From the NCBI GenBank assembly GCA_937942875.1, contig CALEBT010000011.1:1-64000 (forward strand): 64,000 nt of DNA. The letters run 5' to 3'. Below the pieces are notes generated by a model, which was not told the origin of the DNA, did no database searches, and worked only from the letters and a program-made list of their open reading frames with translations. Every line of letters begins with the position of its first letter. Position 1 is the first letter of the stretch. Below, piece by piece: positions 55,566 through 63,644 of this stretch. A program made the position numbers and the translations under genes. Source of the stretch: an uncultured Ignavibacterium sp. GTDB lineage: Bacteria; Bacteroidota; Ignavibacteria; Ignavibacteriales; Ignavibacteriaceae.

Positions 55566-55979
55566 TTATATTCGAAGTGTGGCAGAGTAGTTAATTCTAA
55601 GGCAATAGGCTTTACGCAAGGCCTGCTGTATATCAGTAACTAAGCCCATATCGATACCCTGATCGATTCTGAGAGAAACAATCACATTAGGTAAAGCTTG
55701 TCTTTTTGAATACATAATTTTTTCAATTTCATCAAACTGAACAATACTATCATTAATCTGAATTCTTTTATCTCTACCAACCCAAATGTAAGAAATCAAC
55801 CTTTTGTTCTCAATCTTTTCAATTGCCTGTGCTTCAGGTAGTTTATAATCAACATAAACTTCAACTTCCCTTAAGGTTGTAGTCACCATAAAAAACAAAA
55901 GCAACATAAAAACTATATCAGGCATTGATGAAGTTGGAATTTCTTGTTTTGTACTAGCTCTTCTTTTTTCAAAATGCAT
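55566..55979 (-). CDS. exbD: ExbD/TolR-family biopolymer transporter (second copy)
   Basis: A 137-residue ExbD with a short cytoplasmic N-terminus, one membrane helix (about 22-38) carrying the proton-path Asp in PTSSMPDIVFMLLLFFMVTT (Asp21), and a periplasmic domain containing LPNVIVSLRIDQGIDMGLVT. With ExbB it uses the proton gradient to drive TonB. It follows the first exbD by 15 bases and precedes the terminator. The two copies share the PTSSM-x-DI core but differ in length, so they are diverged paralogues. Confidence 0.92.
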   Translation of the reverse strand: MHFEKRRASTKQEIPTSSMPDIVFMLLLFFMVTTTLREVEVYVDYKLPEAQAIEKIENKRLISYIWVGRDKRIQINDSIVQFDEIEKIMYSKRQALPNVIVSLRIDQGIDMGLVTDIQQALRKAYCLRINYSATLRI

Positions 55980-55994
55980 ATTGAATCCTTCTGA

Positions 55995-56525
55995 TTATTT
56001 AACTACTTCAGGTTCAGCAAGTGAAATAATAATTGGAACCTCTTCTTTGATCACTTCCTGTTGTTCAGCATTCAAGTCAATAAATTTCTTCCCGAATCTG
56101 GAATTTGACAGCTCGTCTCTAACTTCAAAAAAAGCTAATTTAATCTGATCAAGAGCAGCAATATATTGTTTATATACTGTTTTCCTATCGGTCTTTAATG
56201 AGACTATCATTTTTTTGTTAGAAGGCAGACCGATTTTTTTCTCTATCCTAGGCTTAATTGTGTTTTTAATTTGAAGAATAGATACAAAATCACCATCAAT
56301 AAGAACATCACCATTTTCGTTTATTAAAACTGATGCCATTCTATCGGGATCGACTTTAACGGTAACCATTTCTTCAGGTGGAACATATTCAGGAAGGGTT
56401 AATCCCAAACCAGTATCAACATCAATAACTGTTGCAACAAGAAAGAACAATAACAAGAGAAATGCTATGTCCGCCATTGATGAAGTTGGGATAGCAGCTT
56501 CTGGAATTTTTTTCTTTTTAAGCAT
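55995..56525 (-). CDS. exbD: ExbD/TolR-family biopolymer transporter (first copy)
   Basis: A 176-residue ExbD with the core helix AIPTSSMADIAFLLLLFFLV (essential Asp19) and an enlarged periplasmic region including VLINENGDVLIDGDFVSILQ and KKMIVSLKTDRKTVYKQYIA. The extension contains a Bacteroidota-style C-terminal stretch (KEEVPIIISLAEPEVVK). It probably forms a mixed or alternative complex with ExbB and the shorter ExbD. It follows exbB by 20 bases. Confidence 0.92.
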   Translation of the reverse strand: MLKKKKIPEAAIPTSSMADIAFLLLLFFLVATVIDVDTGLGLTLPEYVPPEEMVTVKVDPDRMASVLINENGDVLIDGDFVSILQIKNTIKPRIEKKIGLPSNKKMIVSLKTDRKTVYKQYIAALDQIKLAFFEVRDELSNSRFGKKFIDLNAEQQEVIKEEVPIIISLAEPEVVK

Positions 56526-56545
56526 ATATCATTAAACTCGATAAA

Positions 56546-57232
56546 TTATTTTTTTAATTCATAAAGAGCATCAATCAATTCAATTGAGCTTTGTTCCATA
56601 TCTCCTACTAATCTGTCAATTCTTGAAACGAAATAATTGTAGAATATCTGGAGAATCATAGCTACAACAAGTCCGAATAATGTGGTTAATAACGCTACAG
56701 AGATACCAGATGCAACGATTGCGGGAGAAATCTGAGCAGCTTCCTTAATAGCATCAAATGCTTCAATCATACCTTGAACTGTTCCGGTAAATCCAAGCAT
56801 TGGTGCAATTGTAATAAATGTTGAAATCCAAATGAGTCCTCTTTCTAAGAATCCCATTTCAACTGCACCGTAGGCCATAATAGCTTTTTCTGCGGCATCG
56901 AGTCCTTCATTATATCTTAGGAGACCAGCATAAAAAACTGAAGCAACAGGTCCGCGAGTATTTTCGCAAACTTTTTTTGCAGCTTCTACTCCACCTTCGT
57001 CAAGTGCCTTCTTAATTTTAATGATAAAATCTTTGGTGTTAACTCTTGCTCTAGTTAAAGACCAGAATCTTTCAAATGAGAATGCTAAGCCAATTATTAA
57101 ACTGGCAAGAATTGGCCACATAAATCCACCACCAGCATTAAATTTTTCTACTAACCAATTCAATGCACCGCCTTGATTTGAAGCTTGAGCCACAACATTA
57201 AATATCGATGAGATGTTTGCAAAAATATCCAT
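56546..57232 (-). CDS. exbB: MotA/TolQ/ExbB-family proton channel protein
   Basis: A 228-residue inner-membrane protein with about three helices. The TolQ/ExbB signature is clear: GFMWPILASLIIGLAFSFER, the cytoplasmic helical loop, then APMLGFTGTVQGMIEAFDAI and AIVASGISVALLTTLFGLVV. It forms the pentameric channel around ExbD. The ATG has AGGAGG upstream, and the 197-base gap before it holds a promoter and a leader hairpin. TonB itself is not in the window, but the operon can serve receptors such as the one at 6148-9300. Confidence 0.94.
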   Translation of the reverse strand: MDIFANISSIFNVVAQASNQGGALNWLVEKFNAGGGFMWPILASLIIGLAFSFERFWSLTRARVNTKDFIIKIKKALDEGGVEAAKKVCENTRGPVASVFYAGLLRYNEGLDAAEKAIMAYGAVEMGFLERGLIWISTFITIAPMLGFTGTVQGMIEAFDAIKEAAQISPAIVASGISVALLTTLFGLVVAMILQIFYNYFVSRIDRLVGDMEQSSIELIDALYELKK

Positions 57233-57287
57233 AAAAGATATCCTCCTAAATGTATATGATTATAGTTTTTGTTTGATTTCTTATTTG

Positions 57288-57308
57288 CAACATTTCAAAA
57301 AAATGTTG
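57288..57308 (-). repeat. Leader hairpin upstream of exbB
   Basis: CAACATTT (57288-57295) and AAATGTTG (57301-57308) form a perfect 8-bp stem with a 5-base loop. It starts at about the predicted transcription start, so it would lie at the very 5' end of the exbB mRNA. There is no T-tract. Confidence 0.5.
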
Positions 57309-57313
57309 GCACT

Positions 57314-57342
57314 ACAATAAAGATTTAATTATTCAAAGTCAA
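57314..57342 (-). promoter_or_regulatory. Promoter of the exbB-exbD-exbD operon
   Basis: On the minus strand TTGACT (57337-57342) is followed after 17 bases by TATTGT (57314-57319). A start near 57307 would give a leader of about 75 bases. The -10 is weak and does not match TAnnTTTG. Confidence 0.42.
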
Positions 57343-57429
57343 TAAAATTATTTTAAATTAAACGTTATATTTATTAGGATTTTTCAAGTTTTTCATTAAA
57401 TTTATATAAAATGTCGAATTAGAAAAAAA

Positions 57430-60400
57430 TCATTTCAGATAAACAAGTTTTTTAGTTTGTTTAAACAATACTCCTTCAGAGTTAACTTCACTTACTGATA
57501 ATTGATAAAAATATGTTCCACTCGCTAAATTATATTCTGAAGGGTTAAAAAGAATTTCATAATTTCCTGCATTTTTATTTTCATTAATCAAAGAGGCTAC
57601 TTCTCTACCGAGAACATCAAAAACAGTTAATTTAACTGATTTTTCATTACTTAAACCAATTTCAGGAATGCTAAATTTAATTTTTGTAGTCGGATTAAAT
57701 GGATTTGGATAATTTTGTTCCAAAGTAAATTGATCTGGTATTCCTACAAAAGCTTTAACCTCACCATAAAATTTATAAGTTCCATCAAAATCAATTTGCT
57801 TTATTCTATAAATATATTCTCCGTTAATTAGATTTTTATCAGTGAAACTGTAGAAAGACATCTGAGAGGTAGTACCGTTTCCCGATACAAATCCTATAGA
57901 TTTCCAATCGTTTTTAATATCATCAGAAGTTCTTCTTTCAATTTCAAAACCTTTATTGTTTAATTCTGTAATGGTTGTCCAATTAAGGATTACATTATTT
58001 CCATTAACTTTTGCTGTTAATCCAGATAGTTCAACTGGAATAATATTTTCACCTCCGGAGAAACAAACTATTCGACCGTCTCTCGAGCCAGCGACAAATT
58101 CTCTGCTAAAATTGCCGTCGATATCTGCTAAATCAACAACGTGCTCAGCAGCAGTAGAATTGCCCCCAGAACCGAAAGCATAATTGAATTTATTTTGACC
58201 ACTGACACCATCAAAAATGTGCACGAGATTATTTAAGGATGCTGTTCCAACTTCCGGAATTCCATCTCCATCAAAGTCACTTAGAACATCTTTCCCAAGT
58301 ATATTTCCTCCGGTTGAATTCTGCCAGATTATACTTCCATTAAGACCTTCAAGCATAAATACTGTTTGACTTATACCACTTGCTAAAATATCAGGCTTAC
58401 CAGAATTATTAACATCAGGAACAACTCTCAGATCCTCAATAAATACACTGCCAATATTAGTTGACCAGATAAGAGAGCCATTTAAACCATCAATTACATA
58501 GATATTTCCGTTAATTGTTCCAACCAAAACATCAGAACTTGAGCTTCCACCAATATTAGGAATTTCCTTAACAGTCCAAGGTGCTCCATTGGTATTAAAA
58601 GTCCAAATAGGATTTCCACTTGCGTTAAATCCCATAACTTCATTTAATGTCCCAACACGAGAACCTACCGCACCACCGGCATCAGTTGAAGTAACCATAT
58701 ATTTTAATTTTTGTTGAGCAGATTGATCAATTCTCCAAATCTGCGAACCATTAGCACCATTCAACAAATAAACTGAAAATCTACCTGCACCGGTTGATTC
58801 ATTTCCACTTGCAGAGACTAAAACATCAGGTATCCCATCCCCAGTGAAATCTCTTTTTACATCTAATCCCATAATATCTCCATCATCGGTAGTGGAAGGA
58901 TTGCCAAATGCCCAAAGAACTGCTCCTGTTCTACCATTTAAAGCATAAACAAATTCATTTCCGCCAGCTGTACCAATAATAACATCCTGAAAACCATCGC
59001 CATTTAAGTCTGATGCTATTTGCAAGCACTGTTCTTGTTCAACAGCACCAGTGTTGATTGAACCAAAATAAGTAGAATAAGTCCAGAGAATATCTCCCCA
59101 ACCAGAACTATTACCATTAAAAACCATAGTCCAATAATTCTGAGTTGCTATTGCCATATCCATAACACCATCACCATTTATATCTTGAATCTTTTTCATA
59201 GACCTTGGATGATATTGCTGAAACGTTGTACCCGGATTATCTGGAATCTGACCTTGCCAGTAAATATTTCCAAACTCACGTTGTGGATTTACTCCCGAAC
59301 CCTGCAGATACACAAATTTAACATTTCCATTTGATGCATTAGAATATACAAGTAATGAATCTGAAAAATTCTGAACCTCATTTGGATTAAACCAAACTCT
59401 GAAAGTATAACTTGCCAGTCCATTTATGTTTATAGGTGTCGTAATTCCTTGTAAGTAAAAACGATTTGATTTAAGTCTTAATGAATCAATGGTTAAAGTT
59501 GATGTCCCTGCATTTGTAATTTTAAGCTCTCTGTACGAAGTAGAATTAGTTCTCTTTTGACCAAAATTAATTGATGTAGGATCAAATAAAATATGAGCTG
59601 CTCCGTAAACTCCACTTCCATTTAATAAGGTTCTGGAATATGGGAAATTGATATCATTATGATAAAACATAACCGAATCCTGATAGATTTGATTAGCTGT
59701 TGGAGTAAAAGCAACTTTAAACGTATCAGTATTCCCAGGAAGAATTACTTTTGGAAGTGTAGTTACTAAAGTAAAAACTGAATTACTGATTTTAGAAGAG
59801 TCTATAACCAGATTTGCATTACCATAGTTTCTAATCAAAATATTTTGTTCAGACGAGTTGCCAATTATGATATTGCCAAAATTCAAAGTTGTAGTAATCA
59901 AGTTAATTCCGGGAGTTCCGGAGCCTGATAAATCATACTTAAATAATTTTCTCCCTGAAGAAGCACCAACTGGTTCAGCCAATAACCAGAAATGATTTCC
60001 ATCCCAGGCTAAACCTCGTGGGTTTTGTCTTTGCCCAGGTATTTCCGGAGGGTTGAAAGAAAATAAAGTATCCTTAGTGGAAATCTTCACTGCATAAATT
60101 TTATCAACTCCCTGAAAACCATCGTTCACCCAAAAGAGAGTATCTCCTTTAACTGCAATTCCTTGTGGTTGTAATTGAGCCGGAAATGTTAAACGTGTTG
60201 CTATCGAATCAACTATTTGTTTTGTTGTAGGATTAATTTTATAAAGTCCAACTCTGGAATCTGGCGAATAAACAGAGACCCATAAACCTGTTCCATCCCA
60301 GGCTGCACCGCCAAAATAAAAACTTGATCCAAAAATAGTTGTTGAAAGAATTGAATCAAGAACTACTCCGGTTGGACTTACTTTGAATAAATCGCAACGT

Positions 60401-60699
60401 GCAGTTTTTCTTTCAACATACCAGAAATTAGTGCCGTCAAAAGCAAGACCTTGAGATTCTCTTATCGAAGGATAATTGATAACTATCTGCTGTACCTGTG
60501 TGCCGCTGCTGTTAACAGCATTTAAAATACCTTTACCATCTGTAGAAGAACTTGATGAAATCCAATAATTACCATTAGCATAAACTAATCCATAACCGTT
60601 GCTGTAAAATGCTCCAGAGGGTAAATTAACTGTTTGAACTAAAGTCTGCGGAAAAAACAAATAATTGATAACGATTAAAAGCATTAAAATTCTTTTCAT
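57430..60699 (-). CDS. Giant T9SS-exported protein with propeller, ASPM-type and FG-GAP repeats
   Basis: A 1089-residue secreted protein. After a signal peptide (about 1-21) come propeller repeats (GLAFDGTNFWYVERK, GLAWDGNHFWLLAEP; about 25-270). Two choice-of-anchor-D Ig-like domains follow (about 275-470; TLNFGNIIIGNSSEQNILIR and SINFGQKRTNSTSYRELKIT). At least four FG-GAP/VCBS calcium-site repeats come next (DINGDGVMDMAIA, DLNGDGFQDVIIG, DFTGDGIPDVLVS, DFDGDGIPEVGTA), then an FnIII-like segment and a T9SS type-A domain (LEQNYPNPFNPTTKIKFSI). It looks like an adhesin or surface scaffold; no catalytic domain is seen. It follows the B12-binding gene by 12 bases, behind a GGGAG site. Confidence 0.9.
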   Translation of the reverse strand: MKRILMLLIVINYLFFPQTLVQTVNLPSGAFYSNGYGLVYANGNYWISSSSSTDGKGILNAVNSSGTQVQQIVINYPSIRESQGLAFDGTNFWYVERKTARCDLFKVSPTGVVLDSILSTTIFGSSFYFGGAAWDGTGLWVSVYSPDSRVGLYKINPTTKQIVDSIATRLTFPAQLQPQGIAVKGDTLFWVNDGFQGVDKIYAVKISTKDTLFSFNPPEIPGQRQNPRGLAWDGNHFWLLAEPVGASSGRKLFKYDLSGSGTPGINLITTTLNFGNIIIGNSSEQNILIRNYGNANLVIDSSKISNSVFTLVTTLPKVILPGNTDTFKVAFTPTANQIYQDSVMFYHNDINFPYSRTLLNGSGVYGAAHILFDPTSINFGQKRTNSTSYRELKITNAGTSTLTIDSLRLKSNRFYLQGITTPININGLASYTFRVWFNPNEVQNFSDSLLVYSNASNGNVKFVYLQGSGVNPQREFGNIYWQGQIPDNPGTTFQQYHPRSMKKIQDINGDGVMDMAIATQNYWTMVFNGNSSGWGDILWTYSTYFGSINTGAVEQEQCLQIASDLNGDGFQDVIIGTAGGNEFVYALNGRTGAVLWAFGNPSTTDDGDIMGLDVKRDFTGDGIPDVLVSASGNESTGAGRFSVYLLNGANGSQIWRIDQSAQQKLKYMVTSTDAGGAVGSRVGTLNEVMGFNASGNPIWTFNTNGAPWTVKEIPNIGGSSSSDVLVGTINGNIYVIDGLNGSLIWSTNIGSVFIEDLRVVPDVNNSGKPDILASGISQTVFMLEGLNGSIIWQNSTGGNILGKDVLSDFDGDGIPEVGTASLNNLVHIFDGVSGQNKFNYAFGSGGNSTAAEHVVDLADIDGNFSREFVAGSRDGRIVCFSGGENIIPVELSGLTAKVNGNNVILNWTTITELNNKGFEIERRTSDDIKNDWKSIGFVSGNGTTSQMSFYSFTDKNLINGEYIYRIKQIDFDGTYKFYGEVKAFVGIPDQFTLEQNYPNPFNPTTKIKFSIPEIGLSNEKSVKLTVFDVLGREVASLINENKNAGNYEILFNPSEYNLASGTYFYQLSVSEVNSEGVLFKQTKKLVYLK

Positions 60700-60711
60700 A
60701 GTATCTCCCTT

Positions 60712-61119
60712 TTATTTTCTTGGATTTTCTTTAACAAAATTTTTTATATAATCTACAATAAGCTGAGTGGATGCACCGGGAGTAAATATTTCACCCACAC
60801 CCATAGATTTTAATTTTTGAATATCTTCATCAGCAATAATACCTCCGCCTGTAACAAGAATATCACTAACTCCTCTTTCCTTTAATAAATTGATAATTCT
60901 GGGGAAAATTGTCATATGTGCACCTGAGAGAATACTAACCCCGATAACATCAACGTCTTCCTGAATGGCTGCTTCTACAATCATCTCAGGAGTTTGACGC
61001 AGTCCTGTATAAATAACTTCCATACCCGCATCTCTTAAAGCAGCAGCAATAACTTTTGCACCTCTGTCGTGGCCATCAAGTCCTGCCTTGGCTACCAGTA
61101 CTCTGATTTTTTTATCCAT
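60712..61119 (-). CDS. Cobalamin B12-binding subunit (methylmalonyl-CoA mutase C-terminal domain type)
   Basis: A 135-residue stand-alone B12-binding domain. The base-off/His-on motif is complete: DGHDRG (Asp15, His17, Gly20), SILSGAHM and VTGGGIIAD. The opening [20 protein letters not shown] and the close [20 protein letters not shown] are specific to acyl-CoA mutase small subunits (McmA2/MutB C-terminal type). It would pair with a separately encoded large catalytic subunit, not in this window, to isomerise methylmalonyl-CoA or a related acyl-CoA. It overlaps the HIT gene by 8 bases, so the two are co-translated. Confidence 0.92.
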   Translation of the reverse strand: MDKKIRVLVAKAGLDGHDRGAKVIAAALRDAGMEVIYTGLRQTPEMIVEAAIQEDVDVIGVSILSGAHMTIFPRIINLLKERGVSDILVTGGGIIADEDIQKLKSMGVGEIFTPGASTQLIVDYIKNFVKENPRK

Positions 61120-61543
61120 TTAACTGCCCGCTGTATATTTCAATGAATTCTTTCATTTTTGCTGAAATGGTCTTCAGTTCATTTTCATTATATGATTTAG
61201 AGATCAAATTGAATTTGAAGTCATTTTCAAATCTTGGAATAATGTGGAAATGAAAATGAAAAATACGCTGTCCTGCTGCTACTCCGTTATTCGACATTGT
61301 ATTGAATCCATCTGCTGATGTGGCTCGTTTAACAATTCCGGCAAGGAATTGAACACGGGAAATTAGTTTATGAAGCATATCTTCCGGAACTGTCAGGAAG
61401 TTATCATAGTGCTGTTTGGTAAGAACCAGCAAGTGCCCGTAATTGATAGGATTGATATCCAGAAAGGCGATGATATCTTCATCTTCATATATTATTTCTG
61501 ATGGAGCTTCTTTTTTAATGATGTCACAAAAAATGCAATCCAT
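61112..61543 (-). CDS. HIT family protein (histidine triad hydrolase)
   Basis: A 143-residue HIT protein with the zinc-like [20 protein letters not shown] start, [40 protein letters not shown] and the catalytic His triad in HFHFHI. It probably hydrolyses adenosine 5'-monophosphoramidate or dinucleoside polyphosphates. The ATG has AAGAGG. It follows the D-cysteine desulfhydrase-like gene after 63 bases and opens the HIT-B12 pair. Confidence 0.94.
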   Translation of the reverse strand: MDCIFCDIIKKEAPSEIIYEDEDIIAFLDINPINYGHLLVLTKQHYDNFLTVPEDMLHKLISRVQFLAGIVKRATSADGFNTMSNNGVAAGQRIFHFHFHIIPRFENDFKFNLISKSYNENELKTISAKMKEFIEIYSGQLNG

Positions 61544-61606
61544 AAGTGACCTCTTATTGTTATATTAAAATTAATCAAAAATAATTTCTGTTAAAAGATT
61601 TGGACG

Positions 61607-62566
61607 CTATAAAATATATTCTTTTTCTCTGCCAAATATTCCGAATAATCCGCCGGTGTGAACAAATAAATATTTCATCCCCAAATCTTTTTTCAAAAAG
61701 TTATGATAGTACGCATAAAATGCTTTACCTGTATATGCAGGATCGAATAAAATTCCTGATTCAGATGCAAACTTTTTAATTAGTTTAATTTTATCCTGAT
61801 TGATTTTTTTATATCCCTCTGTTGAATATCCATCCAGGACAATCAATTTATCAACTGATAAATGTACATCAATATTAAATTCGTTAATTAGAGCCTTTGC
61901 GAGATTCAAGATTTTATTTCTTATTGTTTCGGCATCATATAAAACATTAACAACTATCACTTTTGTCTTATAATTAGATTTGGAAAGGGCTGCTAAAATT
62001 CCTGCAGCAGTTCCACCAGAACCTGCTGCAACTACAATACCATCTAATTTATTCAAATCAGTTTGTGAAGATAACTCAGAGACAAAATTAAAATAGCCAT
62101 AACTGCCAATTACATTTGCTCCTCCTTCGGGAATTACATAAGCATTTAATCCATTTCTCTTTTTGAGAAGTTGAGAATCTTTAAACATTATTTCATTTAC
62201 ATTATCAAATTCTCTCTTATTAAGAAATTTTATTTCAGCACCACACATTTTGCTCAGGAAAAGATTTCCACTATAGTTTGACTTTTCTTTACCCCATAAA
62301 AAAAGTTTTGTATTTAATCCGAGTCTTTTTGCAGCTAAAGTAACTGCACGGGCGTGATTTGATTGTTCACCGCCGCAAGTAAAAATTATATCGGCTTTTT
62401 TCTTTTTTGCATCGTGTAGTAAATATTCAAGTTTTCTGATTTTATTTCCAGATAACTCACAACCTGTTAAATCATCTCTTTTAATAATAAACTTTTTGTT
62501 TTCAAAATTGCAGATTTCGAGAGGAGTTGGAATTAAAGCAAGATTAATTTTGTTTATTGATTTCAT
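61607..62566 (-). CDS. D-cysteine desulfhydrase / ACC deaminase-family PLP enzyme
   Basis: A 319-residue fold-type II PLP enzyme. The PLP-Lys block is IIKRDDLTGCELSGNKIRKL, with the Lys in SGNKIRK. FTCGGEQSNHARAVTLAAKR, VIPEGGANVIGSYGY, VVAAGSGGTAAGILAALSK (phosphate cup) and VHTGGLFGIFGREKEY complete it. The family deaminates D-cysteine, 1-aminocyclopropane-1-carboxylate or L-cysteate; sequence alone does not choose among them. The start overlaps the kdsB stop (ATGA), so it belongs to the plsC-gatC-kdsB chain. Confidence 0.9.
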   Translation of the reverse strand: MKSINKINLALIPTPLEICNFENKKFIIKRDDLTGCELSGNKIRKLEYLLHDAKKKKADIIFTCGGEQSNHARAVTLAAKRLGLNTKLFLWGKEKSNYSGNLFLSKMCGAEIKFLNKREFDNVNEIMFKDSQLLKKRNGLNAYVIPEGGANVIGSYGYFNFVSELSSQTDLNKLDGIVVAAGSGGTAAGILAALSKSNYKTKVIVVNVLYDAETIRNKILNLAKALINEFNIDVHLSVDKLIVLDGYSTEGYKKINQDKIKLIKKFASESGILFDPAYTGKAFYAYYHNFLKKDLGMKYLFVHTGGLFGIFGREKEYIL

Positions 62567-63354
62567 AGTGAATCTTTAAATTTATAATAAAATTTTCTGG
62601 CAAGTTTTAAGTCCTCAGGGGTATCTATAGATATTGAGGAATAATCAGTCTGTACCATTTTAATTTTCATTCCCATCTCAAGCATACGAAGTTGTTCAAG
62701 TTTTTCAGCTTTTTCTAAATCAGTTTGTTTAAATGAAGTAAATTTTAAAAGAGCATTTTTCCGATATGCATATAATCCAATGTGCTTAAAATATAAACCG
62801 GAATTAATAAGCTGCCTCTGAGTCTTTAATTCTCTAATATATGGAATTTTTGAACGAGAGAAATACAGAGCATAATTTTCATAATCAAATACAACTTTGA
62901 CAACTGATGGATTATCTAATTCTTTGTAATCCAATATCGGAGTCATAATAGTTGATACTTCCACTTTTGAATCAAATAACAGGGGTTCTATTGAAAGATC
63001 AATGGTCTTATAGTTAATAAAAGGCTCATCGCCCTGAATGTTTACTATAATTTCAGCATTAATAAAATTCTTAACAACATAAGCTACTCTATCCGAACCA
63101 GAATTAATATCGGATGGCGTCAAAAAATATTTTGCTCCAAAATTCTCACAAAGTTCTGCGATTTTTTGATCATCAACTGCGATGATTATTTCATCAACTA
63201 ATTTTGATTTACAAGCATTTTCATAAGTATGCTGAAGAATAGATTTTTCACCTATTTCAAGGGTTAACTTTCCAGGAAGTCTCTGCGAGGCATATCTGGC
63301 TGGGATTATTCCTACAATTATTGGCCTTTCTGTTTTAGTTTTCTTTTCGTTCAT
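62563..63354 (-). CDS. kdsB: 3-deoxy-manno-octulosonate cytidylyltransferase
   Basis: KdsB activates Kdo as CMP-Kdo for lipopolysaccharide inner core. The 263-residue protein shows VGIIPARYASQRLPGKLTLE, ILQHTYENACKSKLVDEIII, INPYDEPF-like IVNIQGDEPFINYKTIDLSI and IGLYAYRKNALLKFTSFKQT, all standard. It implies a Gram-negative envelope with Kdo-containing LPS or a Kdo glycan. The ATG overlaps the gatC stop and the stop overlaps the PLP enzyme start. Confidence 0.95.
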   Translation of the reverse strand: MNEKKTKTERPIIVGIIPARYASQRLPGKLTLEIGEKSILQHTYENACKSKLVDEIIIAVDDQKIAELCENFGAKYFLTPSDINSGSDRVAYVVKNFINAEIIVNIQGDEPFINYKTIDLSIEPLLFDSKVEVSTIMTPILDYKELDNPSVVKVVFDYENYALYFSRSKIPYIRELKTQRQLINSGLYFKHIGLYAYRKNALLKFTSFKQTDLEKAEKLEQLRMLEMGMKIKMVQTDYSSISIDTPEDLKLARKFYYKFKDSL

Positions 63355-63644
63355 TTATCTTTTATTACTTTTGGAACTCTGAAATATTGTTCATCCTTTT
63401 CAGGTGCATTTAATAAAGCATCTTTGGTTTCTATGGAAGTTTTTAATTTATCATCACGCATCACATTAGTTACTTCCAAAGGATGAGAAAGTGGTTGCAC
63501 ATCATCGGTATTTATTTCATTTAATTTGTTCATATACTCCAAAATGTCATTAAACTGACTTGTAAACTTTTCAATTTCTTCTTCACTGAAATTTAGTTTA
63601 GCAAGTTTTGCAATTTTTATTATTTCTTTTTTATCAACGCTCAT
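63351..63644 (-). CDS. gatC: Aspartyl/glutamyl-tRNA amidotransferase subunit C
   Basis: A 97-residue GatC: DKKEIIKIAKLAKLNFSEEE, FTSQFNDILEYMNKLNEINT, DDVQPLSHPLEVTNVMRDDK and PEKDEQYFRVPKVIKDK match the family end to end. It stabilises the GatA-GatB complex that converts misacylated Glu-tRNA-Gln or Asp-tRNA-Asn. gatA and gatB are not adjacent. Both ends overlap neighbours by four bases (ATGA), so it is coupled to plsC and kdsB. Confidence 0.95.
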   Translation of the reverse strand: MSVDKKEIIKIAKLAKLNFSEEEIEKFTSQFNDILEYMNKLNEINTDDVQPLSHPLEVTNVMRDDKLKTSIETKDALLNAPEKDEQYFRVPKVIKDK

